Positions 29,001 to 42,004 are shown, numbered from the stretch's first letter. The stretch: DNA of 64,000 nucleotides from Liquidambar formosana (GCA_039720395.1 JBBPBK010000100.1:1-64000), one strand, 5' to 3'. Numbers and translations are program-made. The notes: generated by a model from the letters alone, not told the origin.

Positions 29001-32000
29001 CTCCTCTTCCATCTGAAAATTATTGCTTATATATAAGATCATAGCAAGCATGGGAAGTTGCCATAACCAATCAATTTACCATAAGTATACATTTCTCAAA
29101 TTATTACTATTATAACATTAATATATGAAAAGTATATAACATTATTACCTCAAGACCACCACAAACAAGCTCAAATGTTGAAAAAAAAAGGGGTGACTTA
29201 GCAGCAGCTATAAGAAAAGAAAAGCTTCTAATGACACTTTCAGTCGGGCAGAAAATAAAAAGGCACATAGGAAGTTTGAAAGAAATCAATCAGCTAAAAA
29301 TCCAGTGTATCCAGTTCTTCAATGTAAAGAAAGGATGCTGCCATATGAGCCACTAGAAGCCATTCTCCTGTACTGTTGCTTCAGAATCCCTTCAGAGGAT
29401 AGTATGGAGAGAGAAAAAGAGAGAGATGCCACTACCCAGTGTTGGTCCCACTAAGCGGGTTCTAGGAGGGGTGAGCTGGATATGGTCTTAACTTTTGTTT
29501 CTTTAGTACAAAGTGGCCTCTCTCAAGACTCAGGCCTTCGAGTTTGGTAGCCTGAGACTATTACCATTGAACCAGACAACGGCCCCTATGCAGAAGAAGA
29601 ATCCTGACAAAATATAGAGAGAGAAAATACACCAAAAGGACAAAAAGACAGAGAACAGTTTATTATGGAAGCAACAATGATAGATTTCAAGCTCATTCCA
29701 CTTATAGTGACATATAAGGAAAGATGAAATTACACAGATTTTTAGTGTAAGAGCTCTACACCTGCCAGTCCCTTCTTATTCCACATATTACAATGTCATC
29801 ATTCACAAAAAAATATAGGTTCTCACCTCTAAAATCATATAATCAGATAAACGAGCAGGTTGAAGTATGTCAAGACAGTCTGATGATGCTACTCCTGATA
29901 TAACCATACAAGCCAACCGCCTTACCAGCAATGGGTATTTCAAGCCTCGAGTTCTTCAAAGAGAAACAATTCAAAATTAGGGGAGCACCATGAGATATTT
30001 ACCAACTATTGTACAAAATCTTAAAATCAATATTACATAACTGGCGTTGAAGCAATGACCATGGTCAATAAAGATTTTTTTTTTTTTTAATTCGAAAATA
30101 AAAATAAGATAAATTTTTAAAAAGAAAATTTTGAGTCTCTATTCTAATCTTGTCAAATTTGACCTCATGTTAATTTTAAAAAATGATATAGTGAATAGTA
30201 CTTACCATTTATTATATTTAACAAATTAAACATGATAATGAAGGAAATTATTATATATAAAAAAATCGAAGAAATAAACCGATACGTGTAGGAGTGTATA
30301 TTGTATAGGTGCATAAAGGCCTTTATGGATGTAAGTCCCTGTACACTCTCGTATAGGTGCATAAGGGCGTAACAGTACCTCTCCAAACTGATACATATCG
30401 GCTGATACGCTTGTATTAGACCGATATTTGAAACAATGTGACCACCTAAACTGATTAATAAAATCCTATTTACAACAATACATATTAGTTGGTTAAACAA
30501 TGAACTAAAACTTTGAAGGTTTGTAATTGTATACAATCAACTGGCATTTGTGTTCAACTTACATGGAACTTATTTGTCCTCAATAGAGATATTTCAACTA
30601 GATCTTAGCCACATGTAGGCCAAGTTTGGGGTTGAAACACAAATCCAAGAATTGGGTTAGGAAGCAAGAAACTAGTACCAAGCAAGCCAATAAAAAAGGG
30701 CTATGAGAAACTTGCATACCGGCAATAGTCATCATAGGCTGACGAATCTACTTTCCTCTCAACTTCATAAAAAACCTAAAATCATGTGAACATCAAGCAT
30801 GAATCGAATAAATTGTCGGCAAAAAACTATGCTCTCTTCGAACTGAATATAAATTATCATGTGTTTGAATTCTCTAATTGATAAAAAAGAATGGCTATAC
30901 CCATGACAAGGGCTGCAAACAAGCTGAGCCAAGCCAAATACTAGGCTGCTCAAGCTCGGCTCAACGCTAGTTGAAAAAGCTTGGGCTCAGCTAGGGTCGA
31001 CTCGCTTAACTATACAAACCAAGCTCAAGCTTGAGCTACTAGAACTCAAACTCAGCCAGAGCTCATGACTGAGCTCAATGAAACAAAATGCTCATTTTGT
31101 AAAAAGTACTTAAAAGAACATCAAGCAGAACTTAATTAACAAATATATGTAAACCCACTAATGCTTTGTCAGGGCTATGATAAGTCACAATATCTTATTC
31201 CACAGAGGGAATTGATCACGCAGATGAATAGAGACTTTTGGCAAAGCCAAGCTGGTGGTTCTACTTTTGAAGGTGTAGGACCCTCAAAAAAGAAGTCAGG
31301 ATCAAAATGGAAACAGCATTAGATTATGTACAACAAGAAAAGATTGGCAGAACTATGTAAAAATTTCAGAACAACGAATCATCCTGATGTATGACATTTG
31401 CTAGTGTTCTTCTGGAGATGTAAGTTTTTGAATTGGGCCGCATGCTTCCCAGTGTTGCTGATAAATATTGGAAGGAGCATTTATTTTTGCCAAACTCAAT
31501 TGCGATTTCAAGTCATTCAAGCTTGTCGAGCCAAGCCAAGTCGACCTTTTTCAATTAACGACACAGGAAGTTCTCGAACATACTTCCTTCATGAAAACAA
31601 AAAAGTTCTCGAACATGCTTCACTGAGCCCGTCTTGAGCTTCAGCTGGGTTTGACGGAGCCAAACGCAAGCAACCTAGTATTCAGCTTGGTTGCAGCCCT
31701 ACCCATTGCCATAGCTTAATTAATGGTCTTAAAATAAGAACATTACGCAACAAAATTCCACCCAGAAATTAAAATAGACTGACCTACTTAGTTTATTAAG
31801 TGATCAAAGTAAGCTAAATCTCACCTGATATTAGCATCATCCACTTACCAGTTGAAGCCAAACTTCAAACATGCAACAGTTGTCCTTGGACACCATTTTC
31901 AACATGCATATATACATACATTGAGCTATATATAAAATCCAACAAACAAACCCATAACTTCAAAATCCTACTTAGCATATTAAGTAATTAAACTAAGCTA

Positions 32001-32529
32001 ACTCCCTTCTAATATTACCATCATCCAACTTACCATTTGCTTAAGAAGCCAAATTCAAACACCTGGTGGGGGTCTCTCCTAAATAGCAAAAGAACCCACT
32101 TTTGTGCTCGCACACGCACACCTATATATAAGCATACATGCATACATATACATATGTATAGAGAGGGACCAGTACCTTTGCTTGTTCTCCGCATTGTTCG
32201 CTGCAAAATGGAACACTTTGAGCTTGAGAGTCTGTTACGAAGGCGAGCTTTCTGAGGCAAAGGTAACAGACACTATGGATGGCAGAGAGAGAAGGGTGAG
32301 ACACGAGGGGGTGGGCAGTATGGACGAGATCTCCAGCTCCGATTCTACGAGTCGCAAACACGCCTCTTCCGGCCGACTCGGTGAGAGCAACCCGGATCGG
32401 AGGTGGTGAGGGTGGACTCAGTTTCACCCCATCATGATGATTTGTCGCGGTTGAGAAGGTGAATGCGAAGGCGAAATGTAAATTTTTCTGGTTTTTGAAT
32501 TGGGAAACCAAACGGCCCAATGGTAACAT
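26008..32529 (-). CDS. SET-domain protein, ATXR4/SDG38 type
   Basis: Putative protein-lysine methyltransferase of the plant ATXR4 (SDG38) group. Seven exons: 32529-32176, 30775-30720, 29953-29827, 29012-28943, 28828-28649, 28052-27981 and 26126-26008. They join in frame to 325 residues. The N-terminus (1-30) is basic and hydroxylated without acidic residues until D33, like an organellar presequence. Split-SET signatures are IRVALTESAGRGVFATRRI (45-63), the SET core FYNHDCDPN (257-265, the NHSCxPN equivalent), and ELRICYID near the C-terminus followed by a C-rich end (FGFQCCCLRC). A Cys cluster CYLC...FCSEQC (88-113) resembles an interrupted zinc finger. Introns are large (intron 1 1.4 kb, intron 2 0.77 kb, intron 3 0.81 kb, intron 6 1.85 kb) and carry transposon remnants. 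A histone substrate is assumed from the family name, not shown. Confidence 0.92.
26334..26497. mobile_element. 164-bp foldback MITE in SET gene intron 6
   Basis: The left arm 26334-26409 (TTATGTTATGTTTAGATAA...) is an inverted copy of the right arm 26422-26497 (complement TTACGCTATGTTTGGATAA...). The innermost 30 bp, including ATTTTTATAAGGAT, pair perfectly. A 12-bp loop separates the arms. No clear target duplication, so the superfamily is unassigned. Confidence 0.7.
26503..26825. mobile_element. Degenerate relative of the 23.3-kb foldback MITE
   Basis: Contains inverted AAAACATTATTCTAAACAAC... and ...GAAATGATGTTTTCTAGTAG blocks, with ATTTTTCATAAAACCTTAAAAA and GGTGGCAATAACC at the right end. 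These are the same words as the element at 23272-23670, but diverged and with the left terminus missing. It lies in intron 6 of the SET gene, directly beside another foldback element. Confidence 0.65.
26914..27160. repeat. Tandem duplication, 124-bp period
   Basis: Two copies, from 26921 and 27045, share CAACA(T/C)GTGTTTAATTATAGGG, TTTTTGGATAAATCTTAATT, ATATGAATAATGGA and AAACCTTGCA. In intron 6 of the SET gene. Confidence 0.75.
27622..27850. repeat. Degenerate three-copy repeat, about 90-104-bp period
   Basis: Copies begin TGGAAGCCACTG (27622), TGGAAGTCAATA (27726) and TGGAAGCCACTA (27816), each followed by a variant of GAATTGT...GATTGTCAACAAT. In intron 6 of the SET gene. Confidence 0.55.
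29428..29586 (-). repeat. tRNA-derived SINE copy C (SET gene intron 3)
   Basis: On the minus strand: GGCCGTTGTCTGGTTCAATGG...TAGTCTCAGGCTACC...GGCCTGAGTCTTG...CTCCTAGAACCCGCTTAGTGGGACC. Full length compared with copies A and B, and in the same orientation as the host gene. Confidence 0.65.
30907..31700. mobile_element. 794-bp nonautonomous hAT-like element in SET gene intron 1
   Basis: The ends are inverted: the left AGGGCTGCAAACAAGCTGA pairs with the complement of the right end, AGGGCTGCAACCAAGCTGA. Flanks ACCCATGA (30899-30906) and ACCCATTG (31701-31708) match at six of eight bases, fitting an aged 8-bp hAT target duplication. The ends are offset by about 2 bp, so the exact boundary is uncertain. 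The interior has repeated AAGCTTGAGCT/AGCTCGGCTC words and no transposase. Confidence 0.6.
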
Positions 32530-33716
32530 TTTTATATAATAATAATTTTGTGAGCATTGGATTGGAAGTCGCTGGGCAAGGAGAACATGGAGGCCACGAA
32601 GCCTACAAAGCCCTTAATCGCGAGAGAGACTCAGTTCACTTTTGGACGGCGGTCTGAGTGGTCAATGGGATACTGAGAAAGGGAGTGAAGGGCGACGGAG
32701 TGGTGAGGAGTTTTTGTGTCTGCCTTGGGTCTCGGAGAATGGTCTTTTTCCAATGAAAACGCTATTAACAACAGCGCTTTCAAAAGCGCTGTATTTACTT
32801 ACGCTTTCATCTGTTTTCTTGCATTTAAGCTTTATTTGGTTCGTGAAGAACTAAAATACAAGGAATTGTACTTTTTATTATTTGGTTGCAATGAAAAATT
32901 AGTAAAATAAGAATAATTTAAATAATTTTGACTTAAAATGATTTCATCTTTTTCTTTTATTTTCTTTCTCCCGTATTTTTTTTCCATGGTAAAATCCACA
33001 AATCAAATAAAAGATTAACGAGAAAACAAAGATCCAAATTCAGAACCCCTAATTCCTAAACCGTAGTCTTTTACATTTTGTGTTACCCTCGTAAGTTTCC
33101 TAAAGAACAACAAAAGGAAAATAAAATTGTGAACAACACTCACTTGTATATAACACATCCACAAATATATGCAGCCCCAAGTCTCAATTTTACATTAAAA
33201 TCATGTCATACCAGCTTGATGCCTCGATGTATAAATTTGAGCACCAAGTGAAAAAAAGAAAAATGGTTTGATCAGATTAACCAAGCTAGTACATGTATTT
33301 CTTTTCCTTTCCAAAAACAATTTAAAATATTTTTGAAATAATGAAAAAATTTGTTCAATCAAATGGGGCCAAATGACTCAAAGCCAAAGGAATCAAACGT
33401 TGGACAAAACTTGTTCTATAGAGAAAAAGGACAATCAATTATATTGACAAACAGTTCTAAATGATGGATGTTACAATCATTATACTCAAAATGGTTTACA
33501 AAACGTCAAGACCTTACACAAAGTACAAACTTCAAATGATGCTTCCTTAGGGCACAAATCAAGTGGGAAAGAAATATGACTCAGATGGCAATGGCCAAGA
33601 AAACGACTGTATACCTATATACACACAAGTAAAGGTTGCCTAAACTTCATAAAAGTCAACAAAATGAAATGATCCTGATGAAGCCTGGCCTTGTCACCTT
33701 CCGATCAAGATCGTTG
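32530..33716. other. Intergenic: SET gene 5' side to DUF620 gene 3' end
   Basis: No gene recognised. The SET gene's leader and promoter should lie at 32530-32800. A short hairpin ACAGCGCTTT-CA-AAAGCGCTGT sits at 32771-32792. The rest is AT-rich, and the right end is presumably the 3' UTR of the DUF620 gene. Confidence 0.5.
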
Positions 33717-36675
33717 TCATCGATGTAATGGTGATCCCCAATCGAGATTTTCGTCCGGGAAATCTTTTTGTACGTCTTCGGGCGGAATGAAGCAATCGAT
33801 GGAGAGGCCAGGGACGTTGAATGCGAGATCATCGATCGTCCACGTTTCCTCCATCCGCGTGATCACAGGGCCGGACTTTAAATTGTCCCCAAAACTCGTG
33901 ATGACCGCGCTCGATTGACCGGCGTGCGCGATCATCACACCCTCCACCGTCCGATAGTCCTCGATTTTCGTTCCCATCGTGGTTTCCCAATATGTAGGGT
34001 AGGTCCCGGGTGATTGAATCCTTGTTAAGTAAGAGTCCTCCAAATAAACCAGCAGCCCACTCCTTTGGCTGAAGTAGCCAAATATAGCATGCTTGATCAT
34101 CTCTGCTGTGCTATCGCTCCGATCAACAAGATCCGCATGATCGGCGGACAATTTCAACACGAAGCAATCGACGCCCAAGATTCGCTTCTCTCCCATGTAT
34201 TGTGCTAGGGAAAACACATTTGATACAGCCAGAGGATCTAGACCCTACATAAATGTTTCCACGTTAAGCAAAACACTGGATGAATTCCCAGAAGAATAGA
34301 ACTATAGAAGTCAATAATTGGGTTACTTTTGTAAAGAAAAATGCTTTAAACATTTCAATACGGACTTATCCAAATGAACTCAGTCAAAGCATAATGTATT
34401 GGTGGTCATTTAGATTTGAAATCTTAAAAAAAAAACAATAACGAGCAATGCATGATCCTTTTAAAAATCATGTGTACTTAAAATTGGCATGATTTAACTA
34501 CTCCATGTGTCTTAGTTATTTAAATTCTCCATCAAAAAAATTTTGGGAAAATATTTTAAGGAATAAATTATGAAAATTGCAGAGTTAAGAATCATGCATG
34601 GTCCTATCTAACTATGGCATCATTCTTTTCCTAAATTTATAGAGAAAAATAAAATCCATTAGAGTAGAATTGAGAATCTGTAGATAGGCAGATCCAATCA
34701 ATAAGAGTCTTCCAGGGTGTAAAAAAAAATAAACTAACACATTGCAATTTTATTTTATTTTATTTTTTTGGGGGGGGGTGGAGAGGTTACTCAAGAGTTT
34801 TAACTACATGGTGCAATTACTAGTAGATGGATGCCATATGATTAGGGAGAAGTATAAACGGTTAGAATTCACTGCAAGGATATCACACCTAAAGATTACG
34901 GCGTTAACACTTTGATACCAAATTCATCTTCTGAATCCCAGATGTTAACACTTTGATGCCAAATTCATCTTTTGAATCCCAACAATTCATACCAAATCCA
35001 AATTGGGTGGGTGGGGGGTTGTTGTTTTGGCTCACTGCACGAAGCCTATCAATTGGATTGAACCATTTTGCAAAGCCTGAGGTCCACCCAATTTTAAAAT
35101 AATTATCTATGGTAAAAGAAAGGACAAATTATTTTTTATTTTTTTAAAAAAAGGACAATACTCATTGGTTGTAATATTTTGTTGGCTGCGATGTCATTGA
35201 ACAGAACTTGCTGAATTTTTCTACATTTTGATGGTTACGTAACAACTTACAACAACGTACCAAAGCAACAAACAAAACCCATAAGGCCTGCCGGCCACCA
35301 TAGAGCGGAATATTCCATCAAGGGTATTCCATCTAAAGGGGAGAAAAAAAATAATGTATGTAATTAGACTAGGGAAGTATCACAAATCGGATCTGAATTT
35401 TCTGTCGGTTTATTCTTACAGGATCATGTAAGATTTTTTATGCCCTACCAAAAAGCCCTACAATGTAGAAAAGCCTCACAAGATTTTATCATCCAATAGC
35501 TTTTTATTTTTTTTAATCTTTTTACAAACTAAATGATCTTCAAATCCAATGGTTATGAAAAGTTCTATAAAATCCTACAGGGTAACTAAATTCATAAAAA
35601 CCGAATCAAAATTTATATGTCAACTCTGACGTATCTATTACTCCCTCCGTCCCTCAGGTTTGACAAATCACGAAATTTAAGAAAGAGTCATCATTGCATT
35701 GACTTATATTAATTAAACTTTATCTTTTCAAAAATACCCTCAACTTTTTTGTATTGGGTTTTGTGTTAAAAGTTATTATTGAAATAACAAAGGGTATTGT
35801 AAGAAACTTATAAAAATAATGATTTGATTTTTCAAAGTAGACAAATATTTTGGGACAAAAAAAATTACAAATATGACCTATCTTAATGGGACGAAGGGAG
35901 TAAAAACGCAACAACTAGATAGTATTAAGCTCGATGCAACCACCTTGTTACGGTTTTAATGTGACTATATATTACTACATTACCCACTTTACGGCCTTTT
36001 TAATGACCCACGAGATGTCTCAACTAAACACAAGTTCTTTTAGTAAAACTTAGTCTAATACTAGTACTTTTTTTACTTACCTGAAAAGCGCGCCGGAGAG
36101 GACGAACGCCACCTTTTGCGGCGTGCGCGCCGAGCCACGGCGTATGACGCCAAGCCACATTACCATCACTGCCAGCTACAACCTTGTGGCCACCTACGAC
36201 CAGCTCAATTAGCCACTTGTTAGGTGCCATTTGCCACATTACGAAACAACCCGCTTGCTGAACTCCGTTCGCGGAGGCGGCTGAGCCGAGCTCATCCACC
36301 ATGGCCATCCTCACTTTTCCTGTGGCAAATATGTTCTTCACTGTCCCCTCTAGTTTCCGGCAACCCGTCGCCGCCGTGAAGTGTTGTATTATATATTGCG
36401 CCGAGGATGACACCTGTTGACCGCAGCCATATTTAATTAAATCAAAGGGTTAAAAGATCTGTTTTGATTAATTTTAAGTGATGCACAAAATATCTTCTGA
36501 AAGCACAACATGTATACGAGTTAAAGGAAAATTTCAAAGGGCCGTGTGATCCGTCGGATAATGAATTTACAATTTTACCTATATAGCCACCAGCACCCCA
36601 AATAATTGGTCCACCAAAATTGATTCAATTAATGAGACCCAGCAGAATATGGGCCTTCCTTTCCCATTGTACCCA

Positions 36676-36706
<31 letters not shown>

Positions 36707-38146
36707 TACTAGATATAGCACACGTGCGTTGCACGTGAATATTTTTAAATAATATTAGTTATACAAAATAATAAATACATAAAGATTTTATATTTTTTCA
36801 TAAAAGTTAAAGTTTAAAATTCGAAAGTACAACAAAAGATTAAAAAAAGAATTAAAATTTAATTTTCATTTGTTACCAAATGATAAGAATGTTTATTATG
36901 TGTTTCAATTCAAGGAAAGGTAGATATGTATTTTTTTAAAAAAAAATAAGGGTATATTGGTTGTTAAAAAGTTTTTCTGAGATTCAACCTTTTATAGGTA
37001 GTATAAATTTGTAAAGCAAAACTTACCAGAGAAAGGAGAAGTCGCCGTTAACAAGAAAAGTGAGAAGTTGCCGTTAATGGAAAAGGTAGAGAGAAGGTTG
37101 AAACTACTCTTGATGAAGAAAGTGGAATTTACAATCCGGCTGTTTATTTATTATATAGAAATTATAATTTCCGTTTCCTTTGAATTCTTATTTGTGTTTT
37201 ATATATTAAGCTATGTGTTTTAGAATATATTAAGGTATGTATTCCGTCTGTTGTTTTAGAATTATAGTTTCTATATTCCTATATATTTCTATTTATTATA
37301 TAGGAATTATAGTTTCCGTTTTCTTTGAATTCCTATTTGTGTTTTATATATTAAGGTATGTGTTTTAGAATTATAGTTTTCATATTACTATATTTCTTAT
37401 ATATGCAAAAAGGTGGGTAGTTGTGTATTTAAAAATTAAAATAAGGATATATTAGTCAATCAAAAGTTTTTCTTACATTCATCTTTTTATAGGTACTATG
37501 GATATATGGGCCATCCAATTTAATAACATATATGGAAATGATTTACAAGGTTGTTCCTTTTTCTTCAAAAGAAAATTAGTAAACAATTAAAAGGTTAAAA
37601 CTTTAGAACTAATTTTCTATAGGCTGGCATGATAGGCATTTCAGTTGAGAGGACCCAAGCATAACAAAAGAGAGGAAAAGTAGGTTACTTTGTTATCCTC
37701 TGCCCCAGCTAGCATAACTAGTAAGAAAAGTAACTTTAATTTCCTCCTGACCAAACTAGGAGTAGTAAGGGAAAAAAAAAAAGAATTAAAAGCAAACCCA
37801 TTTTCATATGATAATGTGTTAAAAAACCAAGGTGTGCACCAAATGATCCAAACACCACCCAACTTGAGCTTTCATCATGCATGTCTTAGAAAAAGTTGGA
37901 AAGAAAAAGAAAGAGGCAAGGGATGAAATGGAGACTAACCTCTGTAAGGGGCTGTTCGGGAAGGACTGAGACAGGGAAGAGAGGACAACCCAAGACACTC
38001 AAGAGGATCCTGAGATCAGACTTCTTGTTGAAGAGAGTAGAGAAGTGGCTCTTGAGCCAGTTTCTCCATGTGTTACCCTTCTTTGAGCTGTTTGTAGTGT
38101 CTTCTTCATTGATGGGTTCCTCCGATAATGGTGCAAGACGGCTCAT
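33717..38146 (-). CDS. DUF620 family protein
   Basis: Plant-specific protein of unknown biochemical role. Three exons: 38146-37940, 36413-36081 and 34244-33717, all phase 0, giving 355 residues. Family hallmarks visible are FNKKSDLRILLSVLGCPLFP (residues 40-59), SSAQYIIQHFTAATG (71-85), GCFVMWQMAPNKWLIELVVGG (125-144), the basic RPLRRAFQGLDP at the exon 2/3 junction, then FGYFSQRSGLL, DSYLTRIQ and a C-terminal TWTIDDLAFNVPGLSIDCFIPP. The layout matches the shorter DUF620 subgroup, such as Arabidopsis At5g66740 (recalled from memory). The start is the ATG before SRLAPL; the frame stays open upstream, so a slightly longer N-terminus is not excluded. Exons 2 and 3 are much GC-richer than the introns. 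No transmembrane segment or enzyme motif is visible. Confidence 0.9.
36671..36710. repeat. A-rich tract and (TA)n microsatellite in DUF620 intron 1
   Basis: A9 followed by about 28 bp of TA repeats. Nearby, 37143-37400 contains two diverged copies, period about 147 bp, of a TATTTATTATATAG...TTTGTGTTTTATATATTAAG unit. Confidence 0.7.
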
Positions 38147-38214
38147 CTCATATATAACTTCAGCCCTTGTTTGATCAGATGTAGAATGCTGCAGCCACTG
38201 TACCTCAATATGAA

Positions 38215-38217
<3 letters not shown>

Positions 38218-38250
<33 letters not shown>
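38218..38250. repeat. (GA)n microsatellite upstream of DUF620 gene
   Basis: Uninterrupted GA repeats of about 32 bp, some 70 bp upstream of the ATG on the minus strand. Probably in the leader or core promoter, where CT repeats are common in plants. Confidence 0.85.
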
Positions 38251-38254
<4 letters not shown>

Positions 38255-39255
38255 TGGAGAGGCATGAAAGCATCTGATGAAAAAGAGTAAAAGACTACCT
38301 AAAGGAAGCATCTATTGTAGTGTACTTGTGCACACGCAGTCTGGGAGCGTGTAGTTCACGAGTTTCTATATTTAATTTAATTTTTTGTTTTTAATAATTT
38401 CCTTTTAGTTTATCTATATATTTACTTTTTAATTTATAATGTTCAAACTAATCGAGGGCAGGTACCATTTAAGTTGGATGTTAAAGCATGCAAGACAAAA
38501 CATTCTATTCTTGAATTCCAATTCCTATAATGGCATCATTCTTCATCAATTTATACCTATTAAAAAATAAAGTTAATCAGAAATTAAAAGATGCTCCATC
38601 CATATATACGAAATTTTTCATTGATATGTGATTTTTGACATGGCATGAATGAGGAATGTATCCAATCTATCAGGTGAATTTTACAAAATATAATTTGCAA
38701 AAAAAGTTATTGAAAATACTAAAAATTATTGCGAGAAATGTTGTCAAAATCCCCCCATCCTAACGTGTATATATATATATTTGAAAATTTTATTATAAAG
38801 TACACCTATAACTTGATGTAAAACCCACCAATGCAACACTTGATGTATAATACATCAAGTGCACTTTATAATAAAAGAATTAATATATACAAATTTGCTC
38901 TCATTAATTAACACATGTTGATTTTCTTATATATATCAATACTATACACTAGGAGGTTGTATCATATGCATAAGTAGATTGTACTATATAACTCACACAT
39001 GCATGAGTTACTACTCCCAATGTGTGATGCTTTATCAACATGTTTTTATTGAACCAAACCTATTAATACATACATATATATAAGCTTTGATCATGCGCGG
39101 GATGTCCAAGATATCCTGTTTGATCATGACCGTTCATGAGCAACACACGCGGATACATGATTGTGTGAATATCATTTATGGACAACCGTGATCAAACAAA
39201 AAACTCTGAAATATCTTACACATGATCAACCCTCGTGCATATATATATATATAGG

Positions 39256-39425
39256 ATGATGATCAGGTAAGCACGTGTTGATATAACTTATATCAAAACT
39301 TGCATTGAGAGTTGTACCTTGTGCATTAGTGGGATGTGAGGTGTATTGAATCAATGCAAAGGGTACAACCCCCAATGCATAGTGCTGATGTAACTTATAT
39401 CAGCACGTGCTAATGGGATCACCTC
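39256..39425. mobile_element. Short MITE-like element with GCACGTG-TGATATAA ends
   Basis: The left end GGTAAGCACGTGTTGATATA pairs with the complement of the right end, ATTAGCACGTGCTGATATAA. The middle has GTTGTACC...GGTACAAC and TGCATT...AATGCA pairs. Diverged relatives lie at about 23050-23185, 38915-39065 and 53040-53175. No target duplication is resolved. Confidence 0.6.
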
Positions 39426-41970
39426 TATATATATATATATATATATATATGTTTGGATAAATGATAGCTTTAAAAAATATATATACACCTGTTTGGATAA
39501 ACGATAGCTTTAAAAAGAAACGTTTTTGTGATGATGAGATAGGTTTGAACTCCCCAACGTGACACACACTTTACGTTTACTGAAATGCGATGCACAAGGG
39601 CAACCAAAATCCAACGGTTATAGGCTTAAATGTACCATCAGCCTCGTAATCTAATGATCTCAGAGGTTGTCACTTTTTGAGGATGTCCCATTCTCCTCCT
39701 AACAAAACATTATGGGTTGGGCTTATTATTAAAAGGGCAACAAAAAGTTAAAAAGAAAGCTTGAACTCAAAACTCAAGAGGGGTTGCTAATTTATTAACA
39801 TAAACTAAAGTATGGAACACCATTGAGTTCATACACTTTACAGGCTTACAGCTAGGGTGTGTCAGCGTCACTTTTGGATCACTTCCTCCCAATATTTATA
39901 ATCAAAGTATTACGATTATTATGGGGTGACTAGTACTTTGAAATTACTAATCTTAAGAAATTTAAATATTAAAAGCACCCATTAAAATTAGAATTTCATT
40001 TTTGTAAGCTTTTAAAATGACAATTTTTATTACTAATCACGTGACAAGTATTCTGCCAGAAAACCTAATTTAAGATGTCAAACCTATGTAGGGTATGAAG
40101 GATTCTCGCAGGGAGTGGCATGGGATAAGTCTATTTTCCAATGATCTAAATTAAATTTGACTCGCAATTGGCCATCAATCTCATCTGCGGAGATGACAAT
40201 GATTACTCTTTTTGCGACCATCATCTAGGATTGCCCGTGATTCGGATTGATCCATTGGCTATACCCTTAGAAAAAGAAACTCTTCCTAACTATACGAGGT
40301 GAAAATAATTTATATTCATTTGTCTTTTAAATTTATTTTTTATTCTCCAAAATTAACTTATCCCGCATCTATGTGTTGCCCTCAGATCCTAGGAGTGCTA
40401 TAATTTTCATTATTAAAGCTAGAACAACTTGTAATCAACCACAATGAGTTTGACTACCAAAATCTTGAGATCAAATGATTTTGCAATTTGCATCAATGCT
40501 TAGTTTAAAGTCCAAGACTACCCGATCCACCTCTCAGGAATTTTCTGAGACCTCTTGCATATTTCTCTAAAACAATATCTCTTAATTGACAAGAGACCCA
40601 GAGATCAATCAGTCCACCCCACAAAATTTTCTTACTCGTAATATGTATTTTATTAGAAATTATACGTTATATTGTACATATCATTGATACATGAAGTGAT
40701 ACACTCACGCGTAGGTAGCGCGTGGTAGACATAGTTTTGCGTCCACTATATGTGGTTTGATACGGAGGGAGCTTTCAAGGCAGGCAAGGCAGGCGAAGAG
40801 TCCACATCCTCCTACATTGTAATTATGGGCAATTATGGGCTTTCTGTTGGGTTTGGTGCAAAAAATATTTACAAGCCCTCGTTTAGTGCTCACCATCGGT
40901 TAGATAAACCCCATTTTTTTGGCAGTAGTTTTGAATGAAATTTGCAGAGCTGATAACCTCTGTAAATGAGACATAAATTGTAATTGGTTGCTTCATTGAT
41001 GGTAAGGACACGTGTCGCACCTTTAATGGCCTGTCAGGATGACATAACCTCATTAAAATCTTCTTCCAATAGATTTGATGGGGGAGATTTTGCACTGAAT
41101 AATAAAAGGGGTTGTGATTGTAGGGCATCATGACCTCAGCATTTGACTTAATGTACCCATTAGGTGTGAACCCGGTGGATAGTTGGTGGAGGGATGGTAG
41201 TTGTTAAATGTGCTGCCTTCCCTCACGCTATGTACTGTCGAGAAATCCTGCTCTCGCTATTAGGTTTACCATGGGTCTTTGTCGCAGGCCAGGACCAGGA
41301 TTAAAATCTTGAGGTGATGAAGGTATAACCAAAAAAGATTTCGCCATTCGAGAATGAGAAAATTCAATAATAAATTAGTCTTTATTCAGTTTTAGAAAAA
41401 TATAAATAAAATAAAATATATAAATTAACTATTATTAATTGCTTAAATACATTTCATCTTGGTTTAGTTATTTTGATTAGGGTAGGAAGGGATTCGGTTT
41501 TGGAAGACAGAACAAACGTAATTTTTCGATTCAATTACATACTTATATAGCTCTATGTATATATATGAAAAAACTTTTTTTTTTTGGGGGGGGAGGTTTG
41601 GTTGTGCATGGTCCCCTTAGTCGTGTGCTAGTTTCGTCCATGCTTTGCAGGCGCACTAATGATATCCAAGTGTGGTTGGGAGGTAGCATAGGTACTTTAG
41701 AGGTTCAATTATTTCTGATGTACAAACCTTGAAAAAGAAAAAAAAAAAGAAAAAAAGAAAAAAATGAAGAAGTTGGATCCATTCTCTTCTAATATTATTT
41801 CGTTTTTAATTAAACCAACTCACAAATGGTTTTTTTTTTTTGGTTTTAAATGTGTTTATATCTTATTTTATGTACAAGATTAACATATTTACTACAAGGA
41901 AAAAAAAAAAAAAAAACTTATCAAACAGTGGCATAATCAAAATCAATAATCAAACTCTTTTTCAATTGAT

Positions 41971-41971
<1 letters not shown>

Positions 41972-42004
<33 letters not shown>

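Noticed and set aside
32771..32792. 22-bp palindrome ACAGCGCTTT-CA-AAAGCGCTGT, considered as a terminator or regulatory site
   Set aside because: Too short and isolated. Plant pol II terminators are not hairpins, and no protein site is recognised.
32642..32910. Two overlapping ORFs of 64-70 codons upstream of the SET gene
   Set aside because: No domain, biased composition, and they lie where the SET gene promoter is expected.
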